Positions 25,570-35,495 of a DNA stretch of 64,000 nt are shown piece by piece. Position 1 is the first letter of the stretch. Each line of letters begins with the position of its first letter. The stretch is taken from NCBI RefSeq assembly GCF_014529535.1, contig NW_023503608.1:4774001-4838000 (forward strand), in the 5' to 3' direction. The notes under the pieces were generated by a model. The model saw only the letters and a program-made list of their open reading frames with translations. It made no database searches and had not been told where the DNA came from. Made by a program: the position numbers and the translations under genes. The stretch is from Bradysia coprophila (taxonomy: Eukaryota; Arthropoda; Insecta; Diptera; Sciaridae).

Positions 25570-25678
25570 TAGGAATCTCGCGCCGCGTCATTCACAATAA
25601 TTCACATTTTGACACATTTTGTATAAGGAAGATGTCACTTTGTGAATTATTGTGAATGACGTGGCGCGAGATTCCTTA
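25570..25678. mobile_element. Fold-back MITE, 109 bp
   Basis: The left arm TAGGAATCTCGCGCCGCGTC pairs with the right-arm end GACGTGGCGCGAGATTCCTTA. Pairing continues through ATTCACAATAATTCACA / TGTGAATTATTGTGAAT. The arms are about 38 bp with one or two mismatches. The GC-rich ends stand out from the AT-rich background. Confidence 0.75.
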
Positions 25679-25710
25679 ACACCGGATCAACTTATGAACT
25701 TGACTAAGAC

Positions 25711-25871
25711 TACAGCACTGCTCCCAGCATGAATGATAAGTGATAAGAGCTACCGTTTAGGATTGCCTCTAATGTATGTTTCTCATCTATCTTTCTACAA
25801 AAGAAACACTGCAGTGCGATTTCATCAGCCTCCGAATATATTATATGTTCATGCTAGGAGTAGTGCTGTGC
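25711..25871. mobile_element. MITE family A, copy 2 (internally deleted)
   Basis: Left end TACAGCACTGCTCCCAGCAT, right end TTCATGCTAGGAGTAGTGCTG. The interior aligns to copies 1 and 3 (GATTTCATCAGCCTCCGAAT) but lacks about 40 bp after the left repeat. Confidence 0.7.
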
Positions 25872-25879
25872 TATAACAA

Positions 25880-28190
25880 ATGAAGTAAAAGATTTTGTAC
25901 CTAGAATAACAGTTATTTTCATGCATTGGGACAAAATTTAAAAAAATTTCTCGTAATTTGGTCACTCGGCATGAAAATTAGTATACGTCTCACTTCGTTC
26001 GGGCTACAACTCGCGATTTTGCCTATAATCACCGTCCACAACAGATACGTAAAAAATTAAATGATGTGATACGTTTCTATTATTTGTTATTATTCGTTAT
26101 TATTCGTTACATTGCACAAAAGAAAAAGTTTGGACAAGCAAAAACGATTTTGTTCCATTCATGTAAATGCGACAGCTGGTCGCCACTTTCGTGTAACTCT
26201 ATGATTCCACAGATGAAGAAAACTATTTGTTCTTTGTAATATAAATCTGAGAGAACAAACAACCTACATTTAGCTTCAGATTTTAAAATATGAGTTGTTT
26301 GTTGGACAATCGCTTCCATTAGACCCAAAATCACAACAATCAATGACACTAACAATTCTGAAAAATGGTAATACCATTTCGCGTGATTTATTCAATTTCA
26401 GCCCATTCATATCTCGTTTAACTCAATGCTCAACATTAATCACCTCAATAGAATCAGTTTATTAAGCTTCGTCAGCTCAACATAAGCGGATAATGATCAG
26501 CACTCACAAATTGTGAGTTCACAATGAATTTCTATTATTGTCGGACAATACCCTCGCTATATCGATAATCCTTTCAAATATTATAAACATCGATTAATGT
26601 AGAATAAGATACGAAAATCAATCTCCTCCTTTAAATTCAATTAAAAGTTATGCAAATTTCCAATTATTGATCGTTGATCGGGTGGACAGTTAAAGTTAAG
26701 CTCACTGCAGAATCACTGTTATACAATTTATTAGCTCGTTAGATGAGCATGAAACGATGTGAATGAATAATTTACAATAAATTCAGTTGGAATTATGTTC
26801 CAATGCGACTGAGAATGTTGGAACACTTCTTTTTTTGATCATGACGATTATATGTTTAAGGCATAAAAGTGTCAATAAATTTACAGCAAAACATTAAGTC
26901 AACGAACATTTTATTTTAAAAATTATAATTATAAGAGAATTACAAGAAAGAAAATATTTTCAAGTCTTTTTTGGGCATTATTTTTTATCGTAAAAAAGGT
27001 TGTTCAGCGCATTCATTACCACAAAAATGAAGAGGTTTTTTTTATTAATGTTGATGGTATAATTAGGCACTATATTTACATGAATCGAAAGTCCATTTAT
27101 GTGGAATGAACAAAGATATTTGAATTTTTATGCCGTGGCTTGGAAATGCACATCAATATTAAATCACACCAAATCTTATGCGCTACTAGACGTTTCTAAT
27201 GGTTAAAGAAATGACTCATTAAATACGATATCGCACTTCGATGAAAATTAGGTGATTCGGGGGTTATTCCATAAATTATCAAACAGTGAGAGAGTTTCAA
27301 AGTAGATTGATAATTTTGCTATGTTTTTAATCAAATAGTAACGTATATTATTAGCAAAAGTCTTTAGAATTTAATTTATTTCATCTCGCAGCATTTTATC
27401 TCGTCTCATTTCATTTTTCAAGCGCAAAAACGTCGTTTGTGTCTCGTGACGAAAGTGGAATTTTTTGTTCCACGTCGCAAGCTTGTCCTGCTCAGCTCCG
27501 CCTCGTTAGGACAAACTTAAGACTAGTGTCTCATGCATCAAGAGAAAAACAATCATTTGAATTATTTCTGAGGGTTAAATGACTATTCATTTGAGCCATA
27601 ACTCATTCGGTTCACTGTCGGCACAGTTCAATATAAGTTGTTGGATGTTTTCGCGAATTTACTGTTAACTTCTTAGGTAAACATACTTATAGTAAACCTC
27701 GATTGGCCTATAGAGGCGCCACAATTTTTTTCAGCACTTCATTCTTTGCGCTCTATTTTTAGATGAAATAACTTCACTCTAGGAAATATCCATGAAGTGT
27801 CATAGCAAAAAAGTACATTTGAGCTTTAGTTTTCAAACATTATTTCCCTACATCACAAAATGTTAAAAAAAAGAAGTAAAAGATTTTTAATAAAATTCAT
27901 CAAAAATACTTATAATAGATTATCAATTAATCACATAAAATAGAAACTTAGAAACTTTAATTTGCACGTTTAAAACTTCGCGCCGCAATTGTTCAATCAT
28001 TTTACAGAGTGTCAATTTTTTAGTAATTTTTCAACCGTTTTTCACATACTGCGTACTCGTCTTTAAGTTTCAAATAAAAAATAGAAAGTTTTTAATTCGG
28101 TAATCACGGATTTTTCAGTTTTAAATAGTTTTATTATGAAATCGATCTTCCTGCTAAGTGATACACATTTTTGACGATTTCGTTAAACGA
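25880..28190. other. Gene-free AT-rich stretch
   Basis: No supported gene. A GC-richer patch at about 27440-27530 contains an imperfect inverted repeat (AGCTTGTCCTG / TTAGGACAAACTT). Confidence 0.45.
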
Positions 28191-28191
28191 A

Positions 28192-28794
28192 TCAACTATC
28201 CTTGCATGATTTTTTTCGTTGACATGCTATGTGATGATTGGTGCTTTCTATAGATCCAGCACAGAACCAGTTTCTCCATTTACGTTCTCCTGGGAAAAAG
28301 CTCATATCAAGACATGTTAGGCCCTGTTGGTCATACTCTCCGGGCATAATTGGCTGATAGGATGCCACTTCGTTGTTATGCCAGTGAGTGAATTGATGCC
28401 TGTCTCTGACTTGTGCTCCGAGCCAAACACCATGGGACCTCATACCAACTTGGTACATAAAATTATAGAAAAAGTTGTTCTCCGCTTCGTTGTGTAGCGT
28501 AACCATTTCAGCGCAATGTTTAGCACAATATGCTCGGTTGTAATACCAGTCACCTTTTCTATCTTCGGTTCTCCAAGGATACAAAAACACTTTTCCTTCG
28601 AAGGGTTCACTAGACGTGAATGCAACTGGTTCACAAGTGGTCGGGTTTGGGGATAATTCACCTTCAATTCAGATAAGTTGATGTTTTGGTTTGAGCCATG
28701 TATAATGCGTGAAAATTATATTGTAAAACTTACCCTGTCCCAAAGAACTTCGTATTGACATTAAAAATATTGATAAAATTAGGAATTGCATCAT
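28192..28794 (-). CDS. Secreted C-type-lectin-like protein
   Basis: Two exons, 28794-28734 and 28661-28192, are separated by a 72 bp GT-AG intron (phase 1) and give 176 residues. Exon 1 encodes a classic signal peptide (MMQFLILSIFLMSIRSSLGQ). After a short linker the protein is one C-type-lectin-like domain: a WYYNRAYCAKHCAEMVTL helix, an EAENNFFYNF helix, the core GVWLGAQV, a CLDMSFF strand and a closing WFCAGS ... ACQ. The spacing of these blocks fits the CTLD fold, presumably with a disulphide between the AYC cysteine and the C-terminal ACQ. The usual calcium/sugar motifs (EPN or QPD and WND) are absent. QPIMPGE sits where EPN/QPD would be, and WRNWFC replaces WND, so calcium-dependent sugar binding is doubtful. 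Insect relatives act in immunity or the extracellular matrix; the specific role here is unknown. Confidence 0.88.
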
Positions 28795-29485
28795 CTCGTT
28801 GATTTTCTACTTAATACAAAAATATTCCAAAGACGTTCCCTAAGCTTTACATCAATAACTGATACTGTATAAAAGTGTGTACAAATCGTTGATTTAATAT
28901 GTCGGCAACTAATGCAAGAGCAAAAGTCGATTGACTGAAGTCCACTAAGACGAACGGATATTTAAAGACTGATCTGCGGATCTTATTTATTACGCAATAT
29001 TTTTTCAGCGTTTTCGTTTTTCAGCTATCGCCCTCTTGACCTGACATTATCAGTTCAACACAGATTGTTACTATTTACCAATGCGGCTGTGGGTTTTTTT
29101 TTAACTGGTAATTCCGTTACAGCGTGACCTTGGGAATGATTAGTTATCTGGAAAGTACAGAAGCTACAAAAATACGAACAAAAGTTTTTGTCTATGATTC
29201 ATACCCGAAAAGTCCTCCGTTCCTTACACAGTTAATCCTATCGTTTATTTAATTAAGTCTCTCAGTTATAGATTCTAGTTTTAAGTCAGGTCAAGTATTA
29301 GTAAAGCATTTTACTATATATGTAAAAAACGGACTCATTAAATCATGTTGAAAAGACGTTCTTAGATTTCATTTCCACTTACGAGAATAGCACTCCGTTA
29401 TCTCTCCGTTATCTCTCCGTTTACTCTTTAAACAATAGAAAAGATGCGTTGTTTACCTGAACGGAGGCAAACCGGAGTGGTTTCA
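28795..29485. other. Upstream flank of the lectin gene; gene-free
   Basis: No gene. A short tandem run of CTCCGTTATCT occurs at about 29396-29425. CTCCGTTTACTCTT occurs there and again about 120 bp later inside the next element. Confidence 0.45.
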
Positions 29486-29489
29486 AGCT

Positions 29490-29616
29490 TTATGCTTGAT
29501 TTCATCTTACGCCGTTAACGCTCCGTTTGCACTCCGTTTACTCTTGAAACAATAAAAAAGGGGCGTGGCTTAGCTAAAAAGAGCGTATACGGCGTAAGAG
29601 GAAATCAAGCATTAGG
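29490..29616. mobile_element. Small inverted-repeat element
   Basis: TATGCTTGATTTC-x-TCTTACGCCGT at the left pairs with ACGGCGTAAGAGGAAATCAAGCATTA at the right, and CGCTC / GAGCG pair next inside. It is non-coding. Confidence 0.6.
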
Positions 29617-29941
29617 CTAAACTCTTGCTGTAGCTGAAAGATCTAAAGTTCGGAACAGATTACTTTTATCTGATCTGAATCTGAAAAAGACGATCTGAAA
29701 TTATCACTGTATCTGAATTCAAACTGAAATCTGAAAATCTGAATTTTTCAATCTGATCTGAAATCTTTCAGATTGATCTGAAAATTTATGAAATTTTCTG
29801 AAATTTTCATACAAATATTTCAGATAAACAGATCGAATCAGCTTGTACCTGAACTGAATCTGAAATTAAGCGGTCTGAAATTTCAGATTCAGATCAGATT
29901 CAATTCAACAGTAAACTGATCTGAATCTGAAAAGAATCATA

Positions 29942-30102
29942 CACTGAGAAAAAAGTTGACAGTTCCGTCACCAGGTAATGTAATTTTTCATATAAAAATC
30001 ACATTATCTGCGGCAGGTAATGCTGTTTTTGTATGAGAAATTGCATTACCTGGGGAAAGATTATCTGTCACAGGTAATAATCTGAAAACTTTTTTGTCAG
30101 TG
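29942..30102. mobile_element. Mariner-like MITE nested in the hAT-like element
   Basis: Terminal repeats CACTGAGAAAAAAGT and ACTTTTTTGTCAGTG are flanked by TA on both sides (29940-29941 and 30103-30104), as expected for Tc1/mariner insertion. The interior contains two or three alternating CAGGTAATG / CATTACCTG blocks that can form sub-hairpins. Confidence 0.75.
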
Positions 30103-30104
30103 TA

Positions 30105-30293
30105 AAACTTACTGACATATTTCTGGCCAAGACATTCTTTAAATCGATTTTTCACCATGAAGCCATGATGGCTCATTTTTCGTCAAATGAAGAAAAATGT
30201 TGACCGCAACCAGATCTACATTTTTGACGAAAAATGAGCCATCATGGCTTCATGGTGAAAAATCGATTTAAAGAAATATGTCAGTAAGTTTTA
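30105..30293. mobile_element. Fold-back element adjacent to the mariner-like MITE
   Basis: The arms pair from AAACTTACTGACATATTTC (left) to GAAATATGTCAGTAAGTTT (right). A long perfect block follows (AAATCGATTTTTCACCATGA, then AGCCATGATGGCTCATTTTTCGTCAAA). The left arm carries an extra CTGGCCAAGACATT not found on the right. TA occurs at both outer edges. Confidence 0.7.
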
Positions 30294-30516
30294 TGATTTT
30301 TTCAGATCGAATTTTTCAGATTCAGTTCAGATCTGATCTGAAAATTTTCAGATTAGTCTGATCCTGTTCCGAGCTTTAGAAAGATCATTATTATAGACGT
30401 ATTTGAATTTTGTTAAATAAGAAGTCATAAAATAAACTTCACAATTCACTGATGAAAACTACTGTTGGTAGCCGAAAGCTTGGAAATAAAATCAATTTAA
30501 TAGTTATTTATGACAT

Positions 30517-30594
30517 CGAGTGCAAAGTACTTTAGGCTCTGCGGCCTCGTGTCATAATACACATCGTGAGCCTAATTAAGTACTTTGCACCGAG
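30517..30594. repeat. Short inverted repeat
   Basis: CGAGTGCAAAGTACTTTA pairs with TAAGTACTTTGCACCGAG, and GGCTC pairs with GAGCC inside. The unit is 78 bp and is a probable MITE relic. Confidence 0.6.
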
Positions 30595-30700
30595 ATTCAT
30601 ACAACGTTTTATGCCACAGATTTCGGTTCGGTTTTTCGGATAACCGATCCAACTCTGCCCCAAGTGTCTAAATAAACATTTGGATAGGGGTGAATACGCT

Positions 30701-30766
30701 TTTTTATCTACCGACGGCGAAATAATAGCACTTTTCACTGCTATTATTTCACCTAGGTAGATAAAA
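30701..30766. repeat. Short hairpin repeat
   Basis: TTTTTATCTACC-x-GGCGAAATAATAGCA pairs with TGCTATTATTTCACCTAGGTAGATAAAA across an 8 bp loop. A TACCTACC/GGTAGATA motif also appears near 58.7 kb. Confidence 0.6.
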
Positions 30767-30769
30767 TAT

Positions 30770-31221
30770 TATTCGTACCACGGATTAAAAGTCTTTTTTA
30801 GCGTATTCGATTCCAGACAGTCTTATAAATAAAGTCTAATAAATATAATCAATAAATCAAATAAAACACAAACGTTCACCCCGTTCAGTCGCAATTTTTC
30901 AATCATTTTGCAGAGTGTGAATTTTTCAGATATTTTTTACAAGCTAGTACTCCCTTAAATAAATTTCGATAAAAAGCATAACGTAACCATCGGAATTTTT
31001 TGCCGCTCAATTTCAAAGAATGCAGAAAATCACTTGGCATCGGCTCATTTCTTTATAATTTGTCAGCTCACTCAACAAAAAAGTCAAAACAACGAAAACA
31101 ACACAAGAAGCAACAGCTGATTACTGGAAATAAATGAACATTTTTGACGTCTGTCAAATTTCTGAATATTTTGTTTTGATATGACCGGCTCATTTAGTTC
31201 TAAAAATTTAAATTAAATAAA
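30770..31221. promoter_or_regulatory. 5' flank of SerRS-m
   Basis: 450 bp with no coding feature. It should contain the SerRS-m promoter and 5' UTR, but no TATA box or initiator could be placed with confidence. Confidence 0.3.
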
Positions 31222-32707
31222 ATGTTTAACTTTAGATGCATCTTGTTGCCATTTAGAGATTTACCCCATAGTTTAAGCACCAGAGGATTGAAACAAACGA
31301 TAAATCGAATCAAACCGGAATACGACACCGACTATCTTACAAATCCTGCAAACATTGATCACATCAAAAAGAATATATTAAACCGGAAAGGAGTCGGTGA
31401 TATTGAAAGGGTGCACGGTCTGGTATATGAATTAAACCACAACACAGACACAACGATTCGTGTCAAACTTCAACAACAACTTGAAGCTGCCCTGAAAACA
31501 ATTCCGAATCATACGCATCCTGATGTCGTAAACTATGGTGATGGTCCAAAAGAAATCGCATCGATTGGTTTGAAACGAAACTTCACATTTTCAGCGAGAC
31601 CCTTCGATGGACTGTGTGGTCATTTGAACATTTTACGCACAAATGAAATAGATCATTTTAATGGTTCGAGAAGCTACTACTTCATGAATGAATTAGCTGA
31701 AATGGTGAGTTGGTTTGTTGTTAGTCGTTGGTGAAACTAAAGATTTCTATACTAAGGAAGAGGCACTGATACAATATACGGTCGACAAACTGGACGCAAA
31801 CGGATTCGAATTGATTTCGGTTCCCGAAATTCTTCCACCTGAAGTCATTGAAGGATGTGGCATGAAAACAACCGGTGAACGCCATCAGGTTCGTATGAGG
31901 TGACCTTCGACTGTAATTCAAATGAAGGCTAACCACTTCCGTTTCAGGTATTTAAAACACTTCCAGACAATTTATGCTTGTCTGGCACATCCGAAATGGC
32001 TCTAGGTGGCTTCTTCGCTGGGAAACGATTCCACATCGACGAACTACCCATTCGAGTAATGGCAGTCAGCCGCTGTCATCGGGCTGAAACATCCACAGCC
32101 AAAGAAGACAAAGGTGTCATATTCCGTGTCCATTCATTTAGCAAAGTCGAAATGTTTTCGGTGTGCGCTCCGGATCAATCGGAAAGCATGCTGGACGAAT
32201 TTAAGCGTATCGAAATCGATCTGTTCAGTAAACTCAACTTACATTTTACAGTACTCGATATGCCACCGTGCGAATTAGGTGCGCCTGCATATCGGTAAGC
32301 CTCAAGACTTTAAAATTCATTCAAATTTTTCGATTTCTATGGACTCTCTGTTATTCCATCCGGATAGAAAATTTGACATTGAAGCATGGATGCCCGGTCG
32401 TGGAATGTATGGTGAAATATCAAGTTGCAGTAATTGTACGGATTATCAAGCTCGACGATTGGACATTCGCTTCAGTGACAGGAACGGGCAGATTGTTCAT
32501 GCACATACGGTAAACGGTACGGGTTGTGCCGTACCAAGAATGTTGATGGCCATAGCGGAAAACGGACAAAACGAAGACTTCACAATTAATATTCCTACCG
32601 AACTGCAGAGATACATGGATGGCAAAAGTATAATTCAATCAGCCAGAGTGCTACCTGGATCGAAACGAGCCCAAATTGATGAAACAAACGTAGAGAGTTC
32701 TGCGTAA
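31222..32707 (+). CDS. SerRS-m: Mitochondrial seryl-tRNA synthetase
   Basis: Class II synthetase that charges mitochondrial tRNA-Ser. The exons are 31222-31704, 31757-31888, 31948-32294 and 32368-32707, with introns of 52, 59 and 73 bp, giving 433 residues. The start is the first ATG of the open frame, with a plausible mitochondrial leader. The class II core follows. Residues about 206-230 hold the TSE serine-binding motif in GTSEMALGGFFAG. Motif 2 is CHRAETS ... GVIFRVHSFSKVEMF with its catalytic arginine. Next come LDMPPCELGAPAY and KFDIEAWMPGRGMYGEISS, which match animal mitochondrial SerRS almost word for word. Motif 3 is NGTGCAVPRMLMAI with the ATP-binding Arg. The N-terminal tRNA-binding arm is short compared with cytosolic enzymes, as usual for the mitochondrial form. 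These intact motifs argue against the catalytically dead insect paralogue SLIMP. It is convergent with the methyltransferase gene 256 bp downstream. Confidence 0.96.
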
Positions 32708-32963
32708 AATGTGTTCTGACATCAGTATGGTTAAATTGTAGACATAAGCTGAGAATATAAGCAGACTGTTATTTATACATCTGGCTTTGATATGAGCAAT
32801 TTTAAGTTCCCACCATTGGAGCTTGAAGCTGTCCTGCTCAGAGCTTTAACATTGAATTCGGTAACATTAACATTTGCAGCGACTGAGTTAGTTTTTCTTG
32901 ATCTGAATTCAGCTCAGTCTTAGTTTGAATCAGTTTCAAGTCTCAAAAGGCAGAATTGTAATT

Positions 32964-34532
32964 TTATAAGAAATTTTTAATGGCCACAAGACCGTAACAT
33001 CTCGGCGATATGGTAGAATCAAAAAACTTTACTAAAAACGATACATCGTTACGTTGCTGTTGTTCTTTTAAATACAATAACCGATCCAATACAAATATTG
33101 TTTCAATTACACTGCCCAACGAGTCGCGCATTTGGTGGTACAAAATCAAAAATGGAATTTGTTTTCTAAATTCGTCATAGAGTTCGTCCAATTTCTCATC
33201 GGAAATATGTTCCTCATCAAAATTCAAATGTTCATTTCGACAATTTACTTTCCGAATGTAATCCGTAAAATTTGCCAGCCGAATTCGTCCTGTGACTGTC
33301 GTTCCGTAATACTGTGGACACATTCGTTGAATCAATATCTCAAGCAAAGCCCGTTGGAAAAGACATCGATATCTGACATCGTTGTCGGTCAGGTTAACCG
33401 AGCGATGTACTGAAATTGTCGATACTTGCCGGGATGTTACATCGAAACCGATTTGTTTTTCGATCAAATAACGGCTTAGTGGAAACCCGTAACCAAGTAG
33501 CGGTCTGTGGTGATCCAAGGCAGGGCTATAATTGAATTGATGCGTATCGTTGAATCGTTGAGTGGTCAGATGGTAGCAACAACCAATGTTGCAAATAGCC
33601 GAGATTTGATTGCTCTCGCAAAAGATTTTCAGGCACGTTGAAGCCAAATCACCGCAAGTGTGTAGACCAGTTAAACATAGGCCACGGATATCCTTTTTCG
33701 GCACGTTGAATTCTTTACTCAAAAGATCGAGGAAATCCGTTTGAGGTGTAATGTAATGTGTAACATTACGATAGTTCGTCTCGATTGATGACAATCCAAG
33801 TTGAGCTTCATTTGTACTTTGGTTTTTCCTTCGGATCTTCCTTAACTGTTCTACTAATTTGGTATACCGAATTGATGCACCAGATGTTCTGGAACATTCT
33901 GAATCAATTCCGAGGACTTTTATACCATAGGCGAGTGAAAGATGGGACGACAAGTAACCTTTCCCATCACCAGCATCAATGACGCACAGTTTCCCATTTT
34001 CCTTACTCATCGAACAAATTGTCGCTATTACATTCGCAACTGCTTCGACCTACAATCGATTATACAAAAAGTCTATAAGAACAGATAGAAATATACAATC
34101 TGTTAGAAGATGTCTGTTTACTACCTCATGTCGCTTCTTCTGCGGCATAAAACCTTCACTCATATGCACTTCATCTCCGATAGCCATTTTAAGTTCTCGA
34201 TTTAATTCACTCGGCGATATCCATACGTCTGTGTACGAATCTAAGTAAAATGGTTTTGTATTCCGTAGAAATGCTCGAAAGTTTTTGAAACAGTCCGAGT
34301 CTGCGGTGGAATCTACACTCGGATTCAAATGATGCCGATAAATTTTGATTGCTTCGTATACATCAGCGTCTGTTCGGATTTCACTCTGGATATTAAGTGG
34401 GACGTTTCTTTGCCACAGATTATCCGAAAAAAATTTTGTCATGTGCGCGTTCAGATAAGGAAGAAATGGGTTCAAATAGGTAATTGCTTGATGCAGATGT
34501 CTTTTTAATAACGGAATTGTAACGTCTCCCAT
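32964..34532 (-). CDS. METTL25/METTL25B-family methyltransferase-like protein
   Basis: Two exons, 34532-34125 and 34049-32964, with a 75 bp phase-0 intron, encode 497 residues. The open frame runs further upstream, but the first ATG in frame is at 34532. It gives the family-like N-terminus MGDVTIPLLKRHL, with YLNPFLPYLNAHMTKFF next. Family marks are MPQKKRHEV at the exon junction (the M-x-P/Q-KK-x-HE block), the SAM-binding motif I VIDAGDGKGYLSSHLS near residues 159-174, GLHTCGDL, and CNIGCCYHLTT, which is highly characteristic. Next come PLLGYGFPLSRYL and a C-terminal ILYHQMRDSLGSVIETIFVLDR segment. The family consists of putative SAM-dependent methyltransferases whose substrates are not firmly established, so function beyond the fold is inference. 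The length fits METTL25B better than the longer METTL25. The tail faces SerRS-m. Confidence 0.93.
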
Positions 34533-34980
34533 AGTGGCGATGTATTCTACATATATTTCGATATAACGTTTTGGACCAGATTTAGAATACTTTGATAGAA
34601 CTACATTGACAACATGTTGAAACGGACATCGCCCAAGACCATATTTTTTCAGTATTTTAAAAACAATCTTAACTTTTGTAATTCCCAACAAAATTATGAA
34701 ATTCAAACCAAACCAAAGAAAAACAAACTGAACTAAATAAACAGCTGATTGAGAACATTCATTTCTATTGGAAAATTTCCAATATACAGCCGGCTTTGCA
34801 CAGACTTACTTTTGAACAAAAAGGTCTGTTGAACTTCTTGATTTGAGATCCTAGTTCAACTCAAGAAGAGCCCCACCCTTTAAGAGTATACATGTCGAAA
34901 GATTTTAATTTATTCAGAAATCAATTTCAATTTATTACATGCAAACAACAAGGATTTTTCCTTATACTGTTTGCCTTATA
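34533..34980. other. 5' flank of the methyltransferase gene
   Basis: It contains the 5' UTR and presumably the promoter of the minus-strand gene. Nothing else was recognised. Confidence 0.4.
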
Positions 34981-35192
34981 CCACAGCACTGCTACTAGCA
35001 TGAACACTGAATTGACAAGTATCAAATTTGGAGGCTTTAGTGATACGAGCTATCGCTTAGGATTGTTTGTATTGTATGTTTTAACTCATACAACGAAAAC
35101 AAGTCATCTATCTGTGTAACAGAAACGCAGTGCCTATTGTGATTTCACCAGCCTCCGAATATTTTCTATATTCGTGCTAGTAGCAGTGCTTA
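34981..35192. mobile_element. MITE family A, copy 3
   Basis: Left end CACAGCACTGCTACTAGCAT, right end TTCGTGCTAGTAGCAGTGCT. It aligns with copies 1 and 2. CTTATACC occurs immediately outside both ends (34977-34984 and about 35189-35196), which could be an 8 bp target duplication overlapping the terminal repeats. Confidence 0.7.
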
Positions 35193-35430
35193 TACCCGGG
35201 TTCGAATCTCGTGCTATCTTAAATGGTTAGACAGTGTGAGAATCGACTCTGGGGGAAATTCTCGATGGTAGTTATCACTCGGTGCCACATTAGTTATTTT
35301 CCTAACGCATACTAAAATGCTTTGCTAGCAAATGAGAGGTTTCCAGCTCGAGCCGAGTTATTTACATCACCAGAGGTTTATCTATCGAGCCTTTCTTTGG
35401 TGTAGGAATTTTTTTGTCGATTTAATCGTA
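35193..35430 (+). mobile_element. SINE-like fragment with B-box and dispersed repeat
   Basis: CCGGGTTCGAATCTCGTG near 35198 is a good RNA polymerase III B-box. About 90 bp later, 35291-35359 is the inverted copy of the repeat at 3716-3789. No complete tRNA can be folded, so a tRNA-derived SINE relic is the best reading. Confidence 0.45.
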
Positions 35431-35495
35431 GGGCTGACTTACAAAAAGAGAAGGACTTTCTCTTTTAGCTGAATTGACTGGACGGACATGCATAT

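Larger units (their letters stand above)
29644..30378. mobile_element. hAT-like non-autonomous element with TCTGAA repeats (host of nested insertions)
   Basis: The ends TAAAGTTCGGAACAG and CTGTTCCGAGCTTTA are inverted copies. They are flanked by an identical 8 bp duplication GAAAGATC at 29636-29643 and 30379-30386. An 8 bp TSD is the hallmark of hAT elements. The interior is a degenerate array of TCTGAA/TTCAGA units on both strands. It is interrupted by a mariner-type MITE (29942-30102) and a second fold-back (30105-30293). Confidence 0.75.

Noticed and set aside
29660-30378. CRISPR-like array of TCTGAA repeats
   Set aside because: The repeats are short, degenerate, on both strands and irregularly spaced inside a transposon with target duplications. 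The genome is eukaryotic.
31222-32707. SLIMP, the non-catalytic insect SerRS paralogue
   Set aside because: The TSE motif, the motif 2 arginine block and the motif 3 arginine are intact and match mitochondrial SerRS closely.
34892-35119. 75-codon gene on the plus strand
   Set aside because: It lies across the MITE family A copy 3; the other two copies do not preserve the frame.
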